This document shows, piece by piece, positions 34,702 through 46,463 of a stretch of 64,000 bases of DNA; position 1 is the first letter of the stretch, and the number at the start of each line of letters is the position of its first letter. The position numbers were made by a program, and so were the translations under genes. Source of the DNA: Siphonodentalium dalli (Eukaryota > Mollusca > Scaphopoda > Gadilida > Siphonodentaliidae); NCBI GenBank assembly GCA_032622095.1, contig CP136064.1:144539954-144603953 (forward strand), in the 5' to 3' direction. The notes under the pieces were generated by a model that was not told the DNA's origin, made no database searches, and saw only the letters and a program-made list of their open reading frames with translations.

Positions 34702-37700
34702 GTAAATATTATAACATTAACAAAAACGTGAATGTCAGTCAGTCATTGAGTCAATTAGAGTAAATTCAAAATTGAATATTAGTATTATTACTACTAGTAC
34801 TAGTACAGTACTACTACTGTACTAGGTGACGTAGGTCTAATTATTATTAAATTATTAATAATAATAAATATTATTATATTAAATTTAATGGTTCCAACTT
34901 GTTTACAACTTAATATAAATTATAAGTGTACAATTTATAACCTTAAATTAATATTTATAACTCAATATGACTTATAAGGCTTAATTTATTGGTCTTCAAA
35001 TCTCATTTCCCTATTATTATACTTATTTTTTAGATTGCCATTGGCCTTGGGGGGGTATTTCTATTTGAGATAATCCCAACATGACCAGATGATTCACGAA
35101 TCATGTTTGCATTGAAAGCATCAGCACAAATGAGCGCTGTTGTGTTGTAATTTCGTATTTATACCAGAATGACGGACGTCATTGAAATCACTATCTAATC
35201 TAGCATCTTCTATGTGCATCCATTCACGTTATCTTGACCAACCTCCAATGAATCAGCCGCGGCTTGTTAAACCTTTGTAAGGACCATCTCACACCATTGA
35301 TTTTCCCGTGGAATTGTGGGTGGGGTGCTAGAATCACAGGTCACATGCAAATAAGTTTTCGGTCACAATAAGCATGTAGTATTGATCAATTTACGGCCTG
35401 TCCTGTGAGAAAATAAAACAAAATTTCAGAATGGTTAATAGAGTTGCTCCTCGTGAATTAGCATTGCTCCGAAAAGTACAGATCTAAAGTATGCTATTTT
35501 GTTTTCCGTTTTTTCTTGGGAGTTTTTATTGTCTGAAGATTAAAATCTAAGCCAGCTGATTCAAATGTTTTCATTCATATTTTATGCTAAGAATTCAAAG
35601 GTATGGGCCCATAAATATTGTTTAAGGTTGGCCCTTAAAATATTAAACCCCAAATTGGAGCCCGTGCAGAAAAGACCTAAGTCAGCTATACCTGTGTCAT
35701 GTCCCAACGCAGGAGGGTCCAGATATACCTCAACATTCATATTATATGCCAAGAATCAAAGGTATGGGCCCATAAATATTTGTTAAGGTTGGCCCTTAAA
35801 ATATTGAACCCCAAATTGGAGCCCGTGCAGAAAAAACCTAAGTCAGCTATATCTGTGTCATGTCCCCACGCAGGAGGGTATAGATATACCCCAACATTCA
35901 TATTATACTCCAATAATTCAAAGTTATGGGCCCATAAATATTTTTAAAGGTTGGCCCTTAAAATATTGAACCCCAAATTGGAGCCCGTGCAGAAAAGACC
36001 TAAGTCAGCTATACCTGTGTCATGTCCCAACGCAGGAGGGTCCAGATATACCTCAACATTCATATTATATGCCAAGAATCAAAGGTATGGGCCCATAAAT
36101 ATTTGTTAAGGTTGGCCCTTAAAATATTGAACCCCAAATTGGAGCCCGTGCAGAAAAGACCTAAAGTCAGCTATACATGTGTCATGTCCCCACGCAGGAG
36201 GGTATAGATATACCCCAACATTCATATTATACTCCAATAATTCAAAGTTATGAGCCCATACATATTTTTAAAGGTTGGCCCTTAAAATATTGAACCCCAA
36301 ATTGGAGCCCGTGCAGAAAAGACCTAAGTCAGCTATACCTGTGTCATGTCCCAACGCAGGAGGGTCCAGATATACCTCAACATTCATATTATATGCCAAG
36401 AATCAAAGGTATGGGCCCATAAATATTTGTTAAGGTTGGCCCTTAAAATATTGAACCCCAAATTGGAGCCCGTGCAGAAAAGACCTAAAGTCAGCTATAC
36501 ATGTGTCATGTCCCCACGCAGGAGGGTATAGATATACCCCAACATTCATATTATACTCTAATAATTCAAAGTTATGGGCCCATACATATTTTTAAAGGTT
36601 GGCCCTTAAAATATTGAACCCCAAATTGGAGCCCGTGCAGAAAAGACCTAAGTCAGCTATACATGTGTCATGTCCCAACGCAGGAGGGTCCTGATATACC
36701 TCAACATTCATAGTATATGCCAAGAATCAAAGGTATGGGCCCATAAATATTTTCTAAGGTTGGCCATTAAAATATTGAACCCAAAGTCTAACAATCACTT
36801 TCAATATCTGTTCCAGTGCCAAACAGAAAAGACATTCTGCTAGAGAAACTGGAAAAGGTGAGGCAAGCCCGCTTGCTAAAGCTAAGAGGCGACAGACCCG
36901 GTGCATCTTCCCCGACATCAGAAGCGTCACAAGTAAGTTGTCATACCATACGCACAGGCGCATGGGTATTAGTGTATGCTCTATTTTAATTTCCCATCTT
37001 CAGAGGTCTGAAAAATGTTTTTGAACATTTGTTTTCTATATTTCAAGCGATAAAGAAGAATGACAAATGCACATAGAGATGTGTTCGGCCTTGGGGTTGT
37101 GTGGGTAGACGGGTAATAAGCCGATAATATATATAGGTCACAACAGATTGCTAAAATATACCATTAAAGGCCCACTTAATTTTCGAATCTCAAGATCATA
37201 TATTCCACATTGTATACCATTTTAAAAAGGAAACTCCAAAACATAGTACTATTATCAACTTATCATATAAACTGGCCACGTGTTTTTTTGTCGATGTACC
37301 GACGTGTGTTCTGTGCTTAATTTTGATCCGGGCTTTACTGTAAAGGCTGTTATTCTCAATGGGAGGGAGTAATTCTATCTCCTAGTTTGAATTATGATGC
37401 ATTCTGGGTTGACAACGGGGGAAGTCCTGGAAGGAATCTGAAAATCTCTATAACTTGGTGCACACTCCCATGGGTCACAGCTGTTCCGTATTATGTTGGA
37501 ATAGATGTATTTTGGTCCCTCTTCCAACTGGTACATAATATGGAATATGTTGTGTAAAATGTTATCTGAGCATCAGTAAATTAATTGGGGCTTTAATTAA
37601 ATAATTTGTTTCATTTTAACAGGCCAAAATAAGAAGAAAGGAATTTGTGGTACAGTTTGGGATCAAGAGGAAGACGGGCGGGAAGTGGGTCTTGCAGAAG

Positions 37701-39086
37701 GCGCAGCCTGGAGAACCCACTAAGCTTAGGAAATTATGTATAAGTGCAACTGCCACATACGATGACGTAATTGCAACATGTAGACGTGAATACAGCGAAG
37801 ATGGGTGTCTCTTGGACACTGAAGATCAAGAAATCAGCGCGACTGATTTTATCCTAGCCGAATTTGTACAACGTATGAAAAAATACCCGGGCACGACAAG
37901 GATTTATCTGGGAATCGCCGATGCTGACAACAACGAGTGAGTGCAAGGCAGATATATATGGCAGTAAGAATTAATTTATATTAAATTCTTGGCAAAAATA
38001 ATAACTATTATCTCAGAATTTCACCTCTAAACAGTTTGCATCATATTTGAAGAAAAAAAACATCTTAATTGCAGGGATGGGGCATCAGGCATTGCTCGGG
38101 TAAAGAATTAGTAAACTTTTATAGTGTCCCTGTAAGCAATTTAATTAATTATAAGTCACCTGAGGTAAACAGTACATATTGCATGACATTATATGGATAC
38201 AATTACTTACATATTATAAGTTGATAATAAATGTTCTTCATTTTTAGCTCAACTTACTTTGTAAGTTTGAGCTATTGCCATGGTTTGGCGTCCGTCGTCC
38301 GTGTGTGCGTGTGTCCGTCAACAATTTCCTTTGGCGCGGGCTACAGGTCGTACTGATGCTAACAATGACGTGTAGATATGAACAAGTCTTTTTGGGGTTA
38401 TTCGGCCAAAAACATGACCGCCAGCAGCCATTTTGCTTTTTACTATTTCCATAACTAGTAGGCCTTTCAACTTTACACATTCATAATCACTCCATTGACT
38501 AGAACATGAATTTTTCCCCTTTCCAAGTTGAGCTACAGTGTCATTGACACTTTCATTTTAAATATATGTTGTAATTAATTTCAATTTAGTTCTAATTGTC
38601 ATAAATTAACATGATAGAGTCATTAATGTTGTATTATTGTTGTCTTCCAGGCGACAGGCTGTTACCATTGATGCCGTGAAGGAGGTGTTGATGGAGAGGC
38701 GGAGGGAGGAGAGGTCCAGAGGAGACCAAAGCCTGGCTGGTGAACTAGCTACGCGATCCTTTCCGGAAGGGACAGTTCTAATGCACGCTGATGCGGAGCT
38801 GGAGGCTGTTTTCAGCAAAGCTTCGTTTGTTTTTGAAAAAATTGAATGTGGATGGGGACTATTTTTTTCTCTCCCCGTTGAGTCTAAAGAAAAGTTTTTC
38901 AAATTAAAGCATTCCATGATGAATCTTAAATATATATACGATGACTCATGTCTGGAATATTTCATGCAACATATAAGAACTAATTATGTTAGTGTGTTGT
39001 ATGTGACAGAGAAAGTTGTGGGCGTGGATGACGAGTTTTATAGGAGTTTCAGAGATTGGTTGCAGAATCAAGAAAGACAACTTTAA
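34437..39086 (+). CDS. Double zinc-ribbon protein of unknown function, 4 exons, carried by the 12.6-kb element
   Basis: The inferred exons are 34437-34701, 36817-36932, 37623-37936 and 38651-39086. Phases agree and the sum is 1131 bases (376 aa). The N-terminus has two zinc ribbons, MICSCCSAEL...FCSQCGEA and CPQCEHDV...FCANCGTS. A Ser/Thr/Asn-rich linker follows, then a basic segment (NRKDILLEKLEKVRQARLLK). The C-terminal half of about 250 aa (for example FVVQFGIKRKTGGKWVLQK and FPEGTVLMHADAELEAVF) matches nothing I recognise. The first junction (34701 to 36817) is the least certain. Its intron holds the 162-bp tandem array; the others hold MITEs. Convergent placement with the transposase inside shared inverted repeats suggests an accessory protein of the transposon, but its role is unknown. 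Confidence 0.6.
35566..36780 (+). repeat. 162-bp tandem array with A/B dimer structure
   Basis: The anchor AGGTTGGCC recurs at 35625, 35786, 35948, 36109, 36272, 36433, 36596 and 36757, so spacings are 161-163 bases. Units alternate between two types: one reads CCCAACGCAGGAGGGTCC, the other CCCCACGCAGGAGGGTAT, followed respectively by TATGCCAAGAATC and TATACTCCAATAATTC. A 324-base dimer is therefore the higher-order unit. The array lies in intron 1 of the zinc-ribbon gene. Short open frames in it come from the repeat. Confidence 0.95.
36817..37936 (+). CDS. Zinc-ribbon gene exons 2 and 3 (36817-36932, 37623-37936)
   Basis: Exon 2 follows acceptor TCTGTTCCAG and ends CACAA|GTAAGT in phase 0. 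Exon 3 follows TTTTAACAG, encodes KIRRKEFVVQFGIKRKTGG to IYLGIADADNNE, and ends at donor GA|GTGAGT in phase 2. The consistent phases and consensus splice sites argue that these are real exons. Confidence 0.65.
37168..37592. mobile_element. TTAA-flanked MITE (AGGCC family), copy 1
   Basis: TTAA lies on both sides (37164-37167 and 37593-37596). The ends are AGGCCCACTTAAT and AATTGGGGCT. It is directly related to 39806-40217 across its length and lies in intron 2 of the zinc-ribbon gene. Confidence 0.75.
38246..38533 (+). repeat. Dispersed repeat with AGCTCAACTT end, copy 2
   Basis: It starts TAGCTCAACTTACTTTGTAA, a small hairpin with AGTTTGAGCTA, continues CATGG..GGCGTCCGTCGTCCG and ends CAAGTTGAGCTA. 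Same family as 28183-28392 and 59400 onward. It lies in the last intron of the zinc-ribbon gene. Confidence 0.65.
38651..39086 (+). CDS. Zinc-ribbon gene last exon
   Basis: Acceptor GTCTTCCAG. It reads RQAVTIDAVKEVLMERRREE to WLQNQERQL and stops at TAA 39084-39086. It is rich in charged residues with no recognised domain. Confidence 0.65.
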
Positions 39087-39204
39087 ATGTATATTAGAAT
39101 TTTATCATTGTGCATCTAGTCGAGTGCATTCATAATCTTACATCCATCACAACTAACTATGACTGCAACACAATTAGTGTTTAACCCTTCTGGTGCAACA
39201 TTAA

Positions 39205-39229
39205 AGATCATGTGCTAGTCTACATTCTC

Positions 39230-39280
<51 letters not shown>

Positions 39281-39410
39281 TCTCTCATAGGGACCATCGA
39301 ATATATATAAGAATGCGTGCCTTAATTACAATGTCATGGTAAATATTGTTAGGCCAATGTATTCTCTTATATAGTCTCGCATATATAAGAGAATGCATTT
39401 GCTTTTTGCA
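39205..39410. mobile_element. TTAA-type MITE related to 19912-20108, with a TA expansion
   Basis: The left end AGATCATGTG follows TTAA at 39201-39204, and TAAATATTGTTAGGCCAATG matches the copy near 20030. A (TA)n microsatellite at 39231-39275 has expanded inside. The right edge is approximate. Confidence 0.55.
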
Positions 39411-39805
39411 AAATTTAAATGATTTGATTCATATTTATTTGGGGTCGATAATTGTTAAGACTTTTTTGATTTTGTAGCATTCAATCTCCAACTCCTATAT
39501 TATTCCTTCCATTGTCACATCCATTTTAGCACAAAAGTTAAATAAACGTTCTTTATTTAGACCATATCATACCTATGCCTTGAACATGGAAAATTTTTGT
39601 TTGGGACCCAAACATCGCGTTAAAGGTTTATTTTTATGACTTCAACGCGTCATTCTGAGACATATAATGCTCGTAGAAAGGCAGTTCAAGTATTCATCAA
39701 AAGTTATTAGTTATCAAGAAAAGTTTGTTTGTAGCCCACAACCTCTCTGTGCATATCTCGTATTGACAGAATTAACTCATTTAAATGTATTTGTTAGTAC
39801 TTTAA

Positions 39806-40217
39806 AGGCCTATTTAATTTTTCGAACTACCAGATCACATTATACATATATATATACAACATATTCCATATCATATACCATTTGAAACAGGAAGTTCCAA
39901 ATCATTGTATTATCAACTGGTCCCGTCGAATAAACTGGGAACATTGTTTTTGTCGAGGTACTGAGGTGTGTTATGTGATTAATTCTGATCCAGACTGGAC
40001 TATAAAGTATATTATTCTCAATGGAAGGGGAATAACTCTATCTCTTAGTTTGAATTCTGTTACATTCTGGGTTATAAATGGGGAAGTATTGGAATGAACC
40101 ACAGCTGTTTCGTATTCTGGTGGAATATATCTGTTTTTGGTTCCTCTTCCAAATGGTATATACTGTGTGCTATGTTGTGTATAATGTAATATGGCCATTC
40201 GAACATTAAGTGTGCCT
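39806..40217. mobile_element. TTAA-flanked MITE (AGGCC family), copy 2
   Basis: TTAA flanks both ends (39802-39805 and 40218-40221). The ends AGGCCTATTTAAT and ATTAAGTGTGCCT are inverted. It aligns with copy 1 at 37168-37592 throughout. Confidence 0.75.
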
Positions 40218-40385
40218 TTAATAACGATGTATCGTGTCTGTGATATCATAGTGTATTGAGCTTTATTCATCGCGGGATCAAACTGTATACTACATGAGCA
40301 GTAATTCGAATTTCAGAATTGTCTTATTATAGTGCCCTTCAATGATTTAAAGAGCGTTTAGTTATTATGAAATATTTAGTTTGAT

Positions 40386-41180
40386 TCCTCGTGTCATTTA
40401 ATGACACGATTCCTCGTGTCATTTAATGACACGCGGGATCAAACTAAATACTATATCAGCAGTATGTCAAATTTCAGAACTGTCCTGTTACCAGACTTAA
40501 ACTTTTACGGAAGGGGTGATTGTGCCCTTTAACAATTTAAAGAGCGTTTTGTTATTATTAAATATAGCAATTGCCACCATTATCCATGTGATTAACTGTG
40601 TCCCTTTAATGCACAGATTCATTGTGTTGGAAACACATACAGTCATTGTAAAAAGCCTTTAAGTTTGTGGTATCATAGTGTATTTAGTCTGATTCCTCGT
40701 GTCATTTAATGACTCGCGGGATCAAACTAAATACTATATCAGCAGTATGTCAAATTTCAGAACTGTCCTGTTACCAGACTTAAACTTTTACGGAAGGGGT
40801 GATTGTGCCCTTCAGCAGTATGTCAAATTTCACTTAAAGAGCGTTTTGTTATTATTACATATAGCAATTGCCACCATTAGCCATGTGATTAACTGTGTCC
40901 CTTTATTGCACAGATTCATTGTGTTGGAAACACATACAGTCATTGTAAAAAGCCTTTAAGTTTGTGGTATCATAGTGTATTTAGTTTGATTCCTCGTGTC
41001 ATTTAATGACTCGCGGGATCAAACTAAATACTATATCAGCAGTATGTCAAATTTCACTTAAAGAGCGTTTTGTTATTATTACATATAGCAATTGCCAACA
41101 TTAGCCATGTGATTAACTGTGTCCCTTTAATGCACAGATTCCCTGTGCGAAACACATACAGTTATTGTAAAAGGCCTTTA
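40386..41180 (+). repeat. Tandem duplication of a roughly 290-bp unit, about 2.6 copies
   Basis: TCCTCGTGTCATTTAATGAC recurs at about 40386, 40408, 40691 and 40990. The intervening text (ACTATATCAGCAGTATGTCA, AGAGCGTTTTGTTATTATT) repeats almost unchanged. A diverged relative occurs at 43260-43380. No coding potential. Confidence 0.85.
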
Positions 41181-41674
41181 ATTTTGTGATATCATAATGG
41201 GATAATCATTTGTGTGAAATTATTGACTTAACATTTTAATTACATGATTATAAAATAATCCAAAGAGTTCTTGAACAAAATTAAAGACATTTTATCTAGA
41301 TGAACATGTGACTAAAGAATGATCATGTTGAGAGAATAAAGTTGAATCATAATTAATACATGTAATGTAAATATTCACAATACTGAATAAAATCGTCTCT
41401 CTTGTTCATATTCTTATTATAGTCGTAATTATATCCAGTTTTCACGAACTCTCATCATATCCTCGTTCTAAGAGTGGCGCACATAATTTTTACCATAAGT
41501 GCTTTCAGAAAAGTATACCGTTTTGGTAATTTATTTGATGTTATCTACACAGGCAGTGCTCTTGGAGTTAATATGGGGTTTGTTTGTTTGTATGTTTAAA
41601 TTATTCTAATTGAGAACTCAGTTTTACACTATGGAAAATTGGGTATCACTCAGAGGATGGCGATATATAGTAAA

Positions 41675-42005
41675 GCTGAAGGGGTCACTCTCACCAAGAA
41701 AGGTGCTGAAGGCTACATAGGTTTTTTAAATGTGCTGAGGGGTACGCAGATTTTGATATATCATTCTAAATTACGTTTAGTTTTCATATATATGCCATGA
41801 TTTATGTTAGAGAATAATTGTTTACATTCCAATAAACATTAAAATGAACTGAGAACAAACTGCTAATGGGCGCTAGACTTTCAGAAACACAGTTTAAGTA
41901 ACGGTGTTTGTGCCAATCACATTTTCAAACCCTGTGTACCCTTCAGCACATTTTCAAACCATGTGTACCCTTCAGCACTGTTTTGGTGAGAGTGACCCCT
42001 TCAGC
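41675..42005. mobile_element. MITE with GCTGAAGGGGTCACTCTC ends, short copy
   Basis: GCTGAAGGGGTCACTCTCACC at the left is inverted at 42005. GTGCTGAAGG and CCTTCAGCAC repeats lie just inside. The same ends bound 49175-50355. No exact duplication could be fixed because both flanks are TATA-rich. It abuts the 3' end of the transposase gene. Confidence 0.75.
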
Positions 42006-42038
42006 TATATATATAGTGAGAGGTTTGTCGTGATCTAT

Positions 42039-42915
42039 TCATAACTCACAAAGAAGATTTCCATACAAAACAATAGCATCATCAAATGTATCAGGTATGT
42101 CCCAATCTGACTCCAACATTTTTGACAACGCCCACTCCGCAAATTCGTCGGAACAGCCCAAATCACTACCTTGTGGGCCGACCATTTCTTTACAAATGCC
42201 TACGTCTTGTTGGTCAAACGGCATGCCGCACCGCAAGCCATCAAACGCTTCTGGATTGTCATAAATAAAGTTTGGTCTACCTCGTGGCGTCTCGCTCCCC
42301 TTCACCTTTCGCATGGTATGTGCATTCCAATGATTCTTTATCTGCTCTATTTCGGTCCGAAGGACAGGAAGAAAACAGAATCTGATAAGTTCAATTTGAC
42401 TTTGTTCACCTGGCTGAAATGCCCCCGACTCAACCATGTCTTTGAACATATCCATATAATGCTGGGTAAAGGAAGGTCGGAGATACCCCCAAAAGCGTTC
42501 AATGCGCTGATTGTGGTTTGAAGAGCCAACAAATACCGGAATTTTTGAATATTGATCATTGTTATGTTCCCTCAATAACGTATGCACATCGTTGAGCAAA
42601 ACATTCTCTGTTCCAGGATCAATTCGCAAGATGCGGGGTATCCCCCGCAGCTCATCAATGCTATTGAGATAATAATTACAGATTAATTTTGGGTCTTTGT
42701 TAGTTGTGTCGACATGTAGCCAAATAAGCTTGTGGCTCCACCCATCCATGCAGCCGCTGATAGCGAACCCGTACGGCTTTATCTTGTCATTCCCGTCTAT
42801 GTGCCAGAAATGATCCGGCCCCTCGACTTTGTATACTCGACGGTGCAGACGCCTCTTCTTCATTAGCTCGCTCCTCTCGGGGTCAATCAGTGTTATCACA
42901 TCACGCACTGTTTGT
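42039..42915 (-). CDS. Transposase exon 3 (catalytic core)
   Basis: Acceptor TTTTTGTTTCAG. It starts QTVRDVITLIDPERSELMKK and contains all three acidic residues. It ends FDDAIVLYGNLLCEL at TGA/TAA near 42039. The region after Glu 239 (about 150 aa) includes NHWNAHTMRKVKGSETPRGR, a basic segment common after integrase cores. Confidence 0.85.
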
Positions 42916-45900
42916 CTGAAACAAAAAGGTAAACGTCCAATATAATGGGTATACAGATATGATACCTGAAACAAGGCGAAACACTATCGACATCTTCGCT
43001 AAATTACTATTTAAATTAAAATCCCACACAGTGCATCCCACCATGGGTTGAAACATGTATCCCAATTAAACTTTCCAAATGGTGGAAAGTTACAGCCTAA
43101 CGTTGGTTCCAAGGCAGTGTCAGCAGTGACAGCCATTTAAAACTCAAAATTAATTAATGTAATTGACAATCCGTAGAATAGTATGCTACACTGTTGGTCT
43201 AAAACGCATTACTTGTTGGAAAATTAAACAATCAAAGAACAAGTTATATCTAAGGGACACAGGTTTCTGTGCCCTTTCAATAATTTGAAGAGCGTTTAGT
43301 GATACTACAAACGGTAAATATCACAATTAGATTGACCCCTAATACTCAGATTCCCTATGCTGGGAAAAGTGATTACGCCATTTTGAAATCGTATGAGTAC
43401 CGCTTTCTATATCACCATTTTCTACAATTTCAGATTTTACCTGCATCCAGTCCAACATTTTCTTGCACATTTTAAAGATGCATAATCCGAATTAACGCTC
43501 CCACATTTCTAGTTCTTAATATTTTATTCGAGTCGATGAATCCGCCCATCTAAGCTCAGAGTGATCAGATATTGATTTTTTAAATCTGTTATAAAATTTT
43601 CTCGAGATATGTAATTTGTGGCGGCCTGTCAAATATTCGTCAAACCGACGGTCCCAGACCAAATTGCGGATGAAAATGGATAACTCTAAAATCAAGTGGC
43701 TTTGGGTGTTAGATATTTCCGGCAAAATTTCGTTAAAAAAATGTTGATAAATAACGTTTTGTGCAATTTTATACTATAGTTGACTATGGTTAGCACTATT
43801 TTTTTGGACAATTTATCGATTCTGATAACTGAAGCGGCATTTAAAAAAAATAAAATATGTTGTTCTTGTTGCAATCTGATGATACGGGGAGCATCGAATC
43901 GAATCGATTACCTTTAAACGATAAACTTCAGAATGTTTTATAGAGTTTGTGCTGCTACTGCATGTTATTATTGGTGGATCATTATTTAATTTACATATTG
44001 GCAACATGCATTCGGATTTTAGATCCCTCCAAAGGGCACAGCAAAAACAAAAATGTTCAAATGCTGGATTCAGATCGTGCACGGCGGATTGATTATATAC
44101 CTTTTTACAACCAACCCATGGTTAATCTGAAGTCGCTGCCAGATCTGCCGCATGCCCATTCGACGCCCTACCCCATCCTTCAGTTCGAACGTCACTGCAT
44201 TTATTACATCCTGCATGTCTGATTCACTGCATCCTTTCCTTCTTAGTCCCAGTACTTTGAGCCGCCGTTTTACTGTTCTCTTGCTGGTAAATAAAATTGG
44301 TATGTGAGTTGTTTTAGAAACAACTCAACTTAACTCCATCACCCACAATTGGGCAAACATATTCAGGACAGAACGCAAATTTGACATAAATAAAGAAGGG
44401 AATATTGACATGCACCCGACACGACCATGTCTTTGAAAATATCAGTTACAGGCGGTATATAGACATACGTGCACTGAACCCAGTACACCCCCCCCCCCCC
44501 TCAGGGGCCATACGATCCTCAGACAGGGTGGGGACTACAGCTAACGTGCTGACCATTGCTATTATCATCAATGGGGCAGGCCTATATCAGTCATGGGTAA
44601 CATAATTTTTTATTTTTTTTCCAAACATTTTAGTATTACTATGATTAAACGCTCTTTATTGACGATTTTCGTACTACACATCCATTTAATTTCCCCGCCA
44701 AAGATACCCTCTTACCATGCTCAGCAAAAAAGGGCTAATTTATGGCTTTAGACTTGTAATTATTCAAAACCGCAAACGAGTAAAACGACTGAACTCTCAT
44801 AATCTGTTATGTTAATCTGTTATCATCTCTACTTATACAAGTGGAATAACTCTATATATATATTAACACAATGTGGTAGGGTTAGTAAAACTTTGGAGGG
44901 AAGTATTCAACTGTGTAAAATCAAACAAAGACTTGAGGTTGAGTGGAGATCTGGCATTTCGGGGACCCACCACCCACCTGTAAAAAATATTTTTTTTACT
45001 CCCAATTTTTTTTACACCCACCTCCAAATTTGGTCTAAAACCACATAAAACTATCTAGCTCAAATAACAGTTTAACCTGTTTCAGGAGCTGTTTTAATTG
45101 AAAAAAAAATGTTTTATATGCACAGGCATTATTATATATATTTTAAAATGAATATGCTCTTGAATGTTTCATACACACACTGTTTTTTTCTCGAATCGCT
45201 CGGGTTAGCAAAACACCATGGAAATGACAACATTAGAAAAAATAACGGTACTTTTTGGTAACGGCATCATTTTGCCCTACCCGCATCATAGCAATTCAGC
45301 AGGACCACCGGCATCATATCATATTAGCAGGACCACTTGACCAGGGGTGTATGTGCAACATCTCCACTAAGGCCCATATGATGTCCAAGTAACATAAATA
45401 TGGTGAGTTTGCTGTTACAAATTCTTATAATATGGTTTAAACTGATACAAATGTCAAATAAGGGCACAAAAGGTCTTTACTAAAAAAAAATGCACGAGGT
45501 TGTAAAACGCGTTTTTTGCCCCTCGGGCCACCCACCCACCCGGCATACCTTCATGCTAATTCTGTATTACCCCCCTCCCTGCTTGAGCCCGAAGATACTG
45601 GTCAGACACTACTAACATAATTCTTTTTATTAATATATGCAGTCAATGATAGGGGTCCGGGAAAAAATTTGCTTTATTTTATTGTATTATTTTTTAGAAA
45701 ATGATAAAATAAAATAAAAATGATCCCGGATCCTTGTGCATTTAACGCATTGGTTTGTTGCATTTATTAAAGTATTGTGTTGTATCCCAACATTATACTA
45801 AGATAAATACTTATTTATGTCAAACTTATTAATGATAATAAAATTGTAAGTAATCGGTGGGTATAATATCTTTTGTTTGGGTCAATAGTTGTGGATACCT

Positions 45901-46415
45901 TTTCCAAATATCATGGTTTTCCCGATTGTTATAGCTATGTCCTTATTCGTATAGCCTTTTTTTAAATATCAAAGTAGCAGCTCGTAGTAGTCGTTTCCCG
46001 TGAATCACATGGCTTCGATTTTAGTCTTCAGACAATAAAAACTCTCAAGAGAATAACAGAAAACAAAATAGCATACTCTAGATCTGTACTTTTCTGAGCG
46101 TTGTTAATTCATGGGGAGTAACTCTATTAACTATTCTAAGATTTTGTATTTTCTCACATAATCAGACATAATAGTTATAAATTATAATAGAACTTTGAAG
46201 GTCGTAACCATACATGCTAATTGCGATCGAACACTTATTTGTATCAATGTATTGCATGTGGCTTAATTGTGAGTCTATAGCTTGAAGTTAGTGATTCAGA
46301 CACTATAAATAACTGAATTTTCGAAAATGATATAATAAAATGATAAAAAAAAAAGGATCCCGGACCCCTGTGCAATTAACGTATTGTGTTGTTGCATATA
46401 TGGGCTTATAATGGC

Positions 46416-46463
<48 letters not shown>

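Noticed and set aside
35565-36531. Repeated 60-80-aa open frames resembling a tandem-repeat protein
   Set aside because: They are translations of the 162-bp array, whose unit is a multiple of three; frames break at 161- and 163-base units and no splice or start signal supports them.
35566-36780. CRISPR-like array
   Set aside because: Units are 162 bp and tandem without unique spacers, and the genome is eukaryotic.
46018-46170. Inverted copy of 35395-35550 as a separate MITE
   Set aside because: No termini or duplications found; better explained as subterminal symmetry or internal duplication of the 12.6-kb element.
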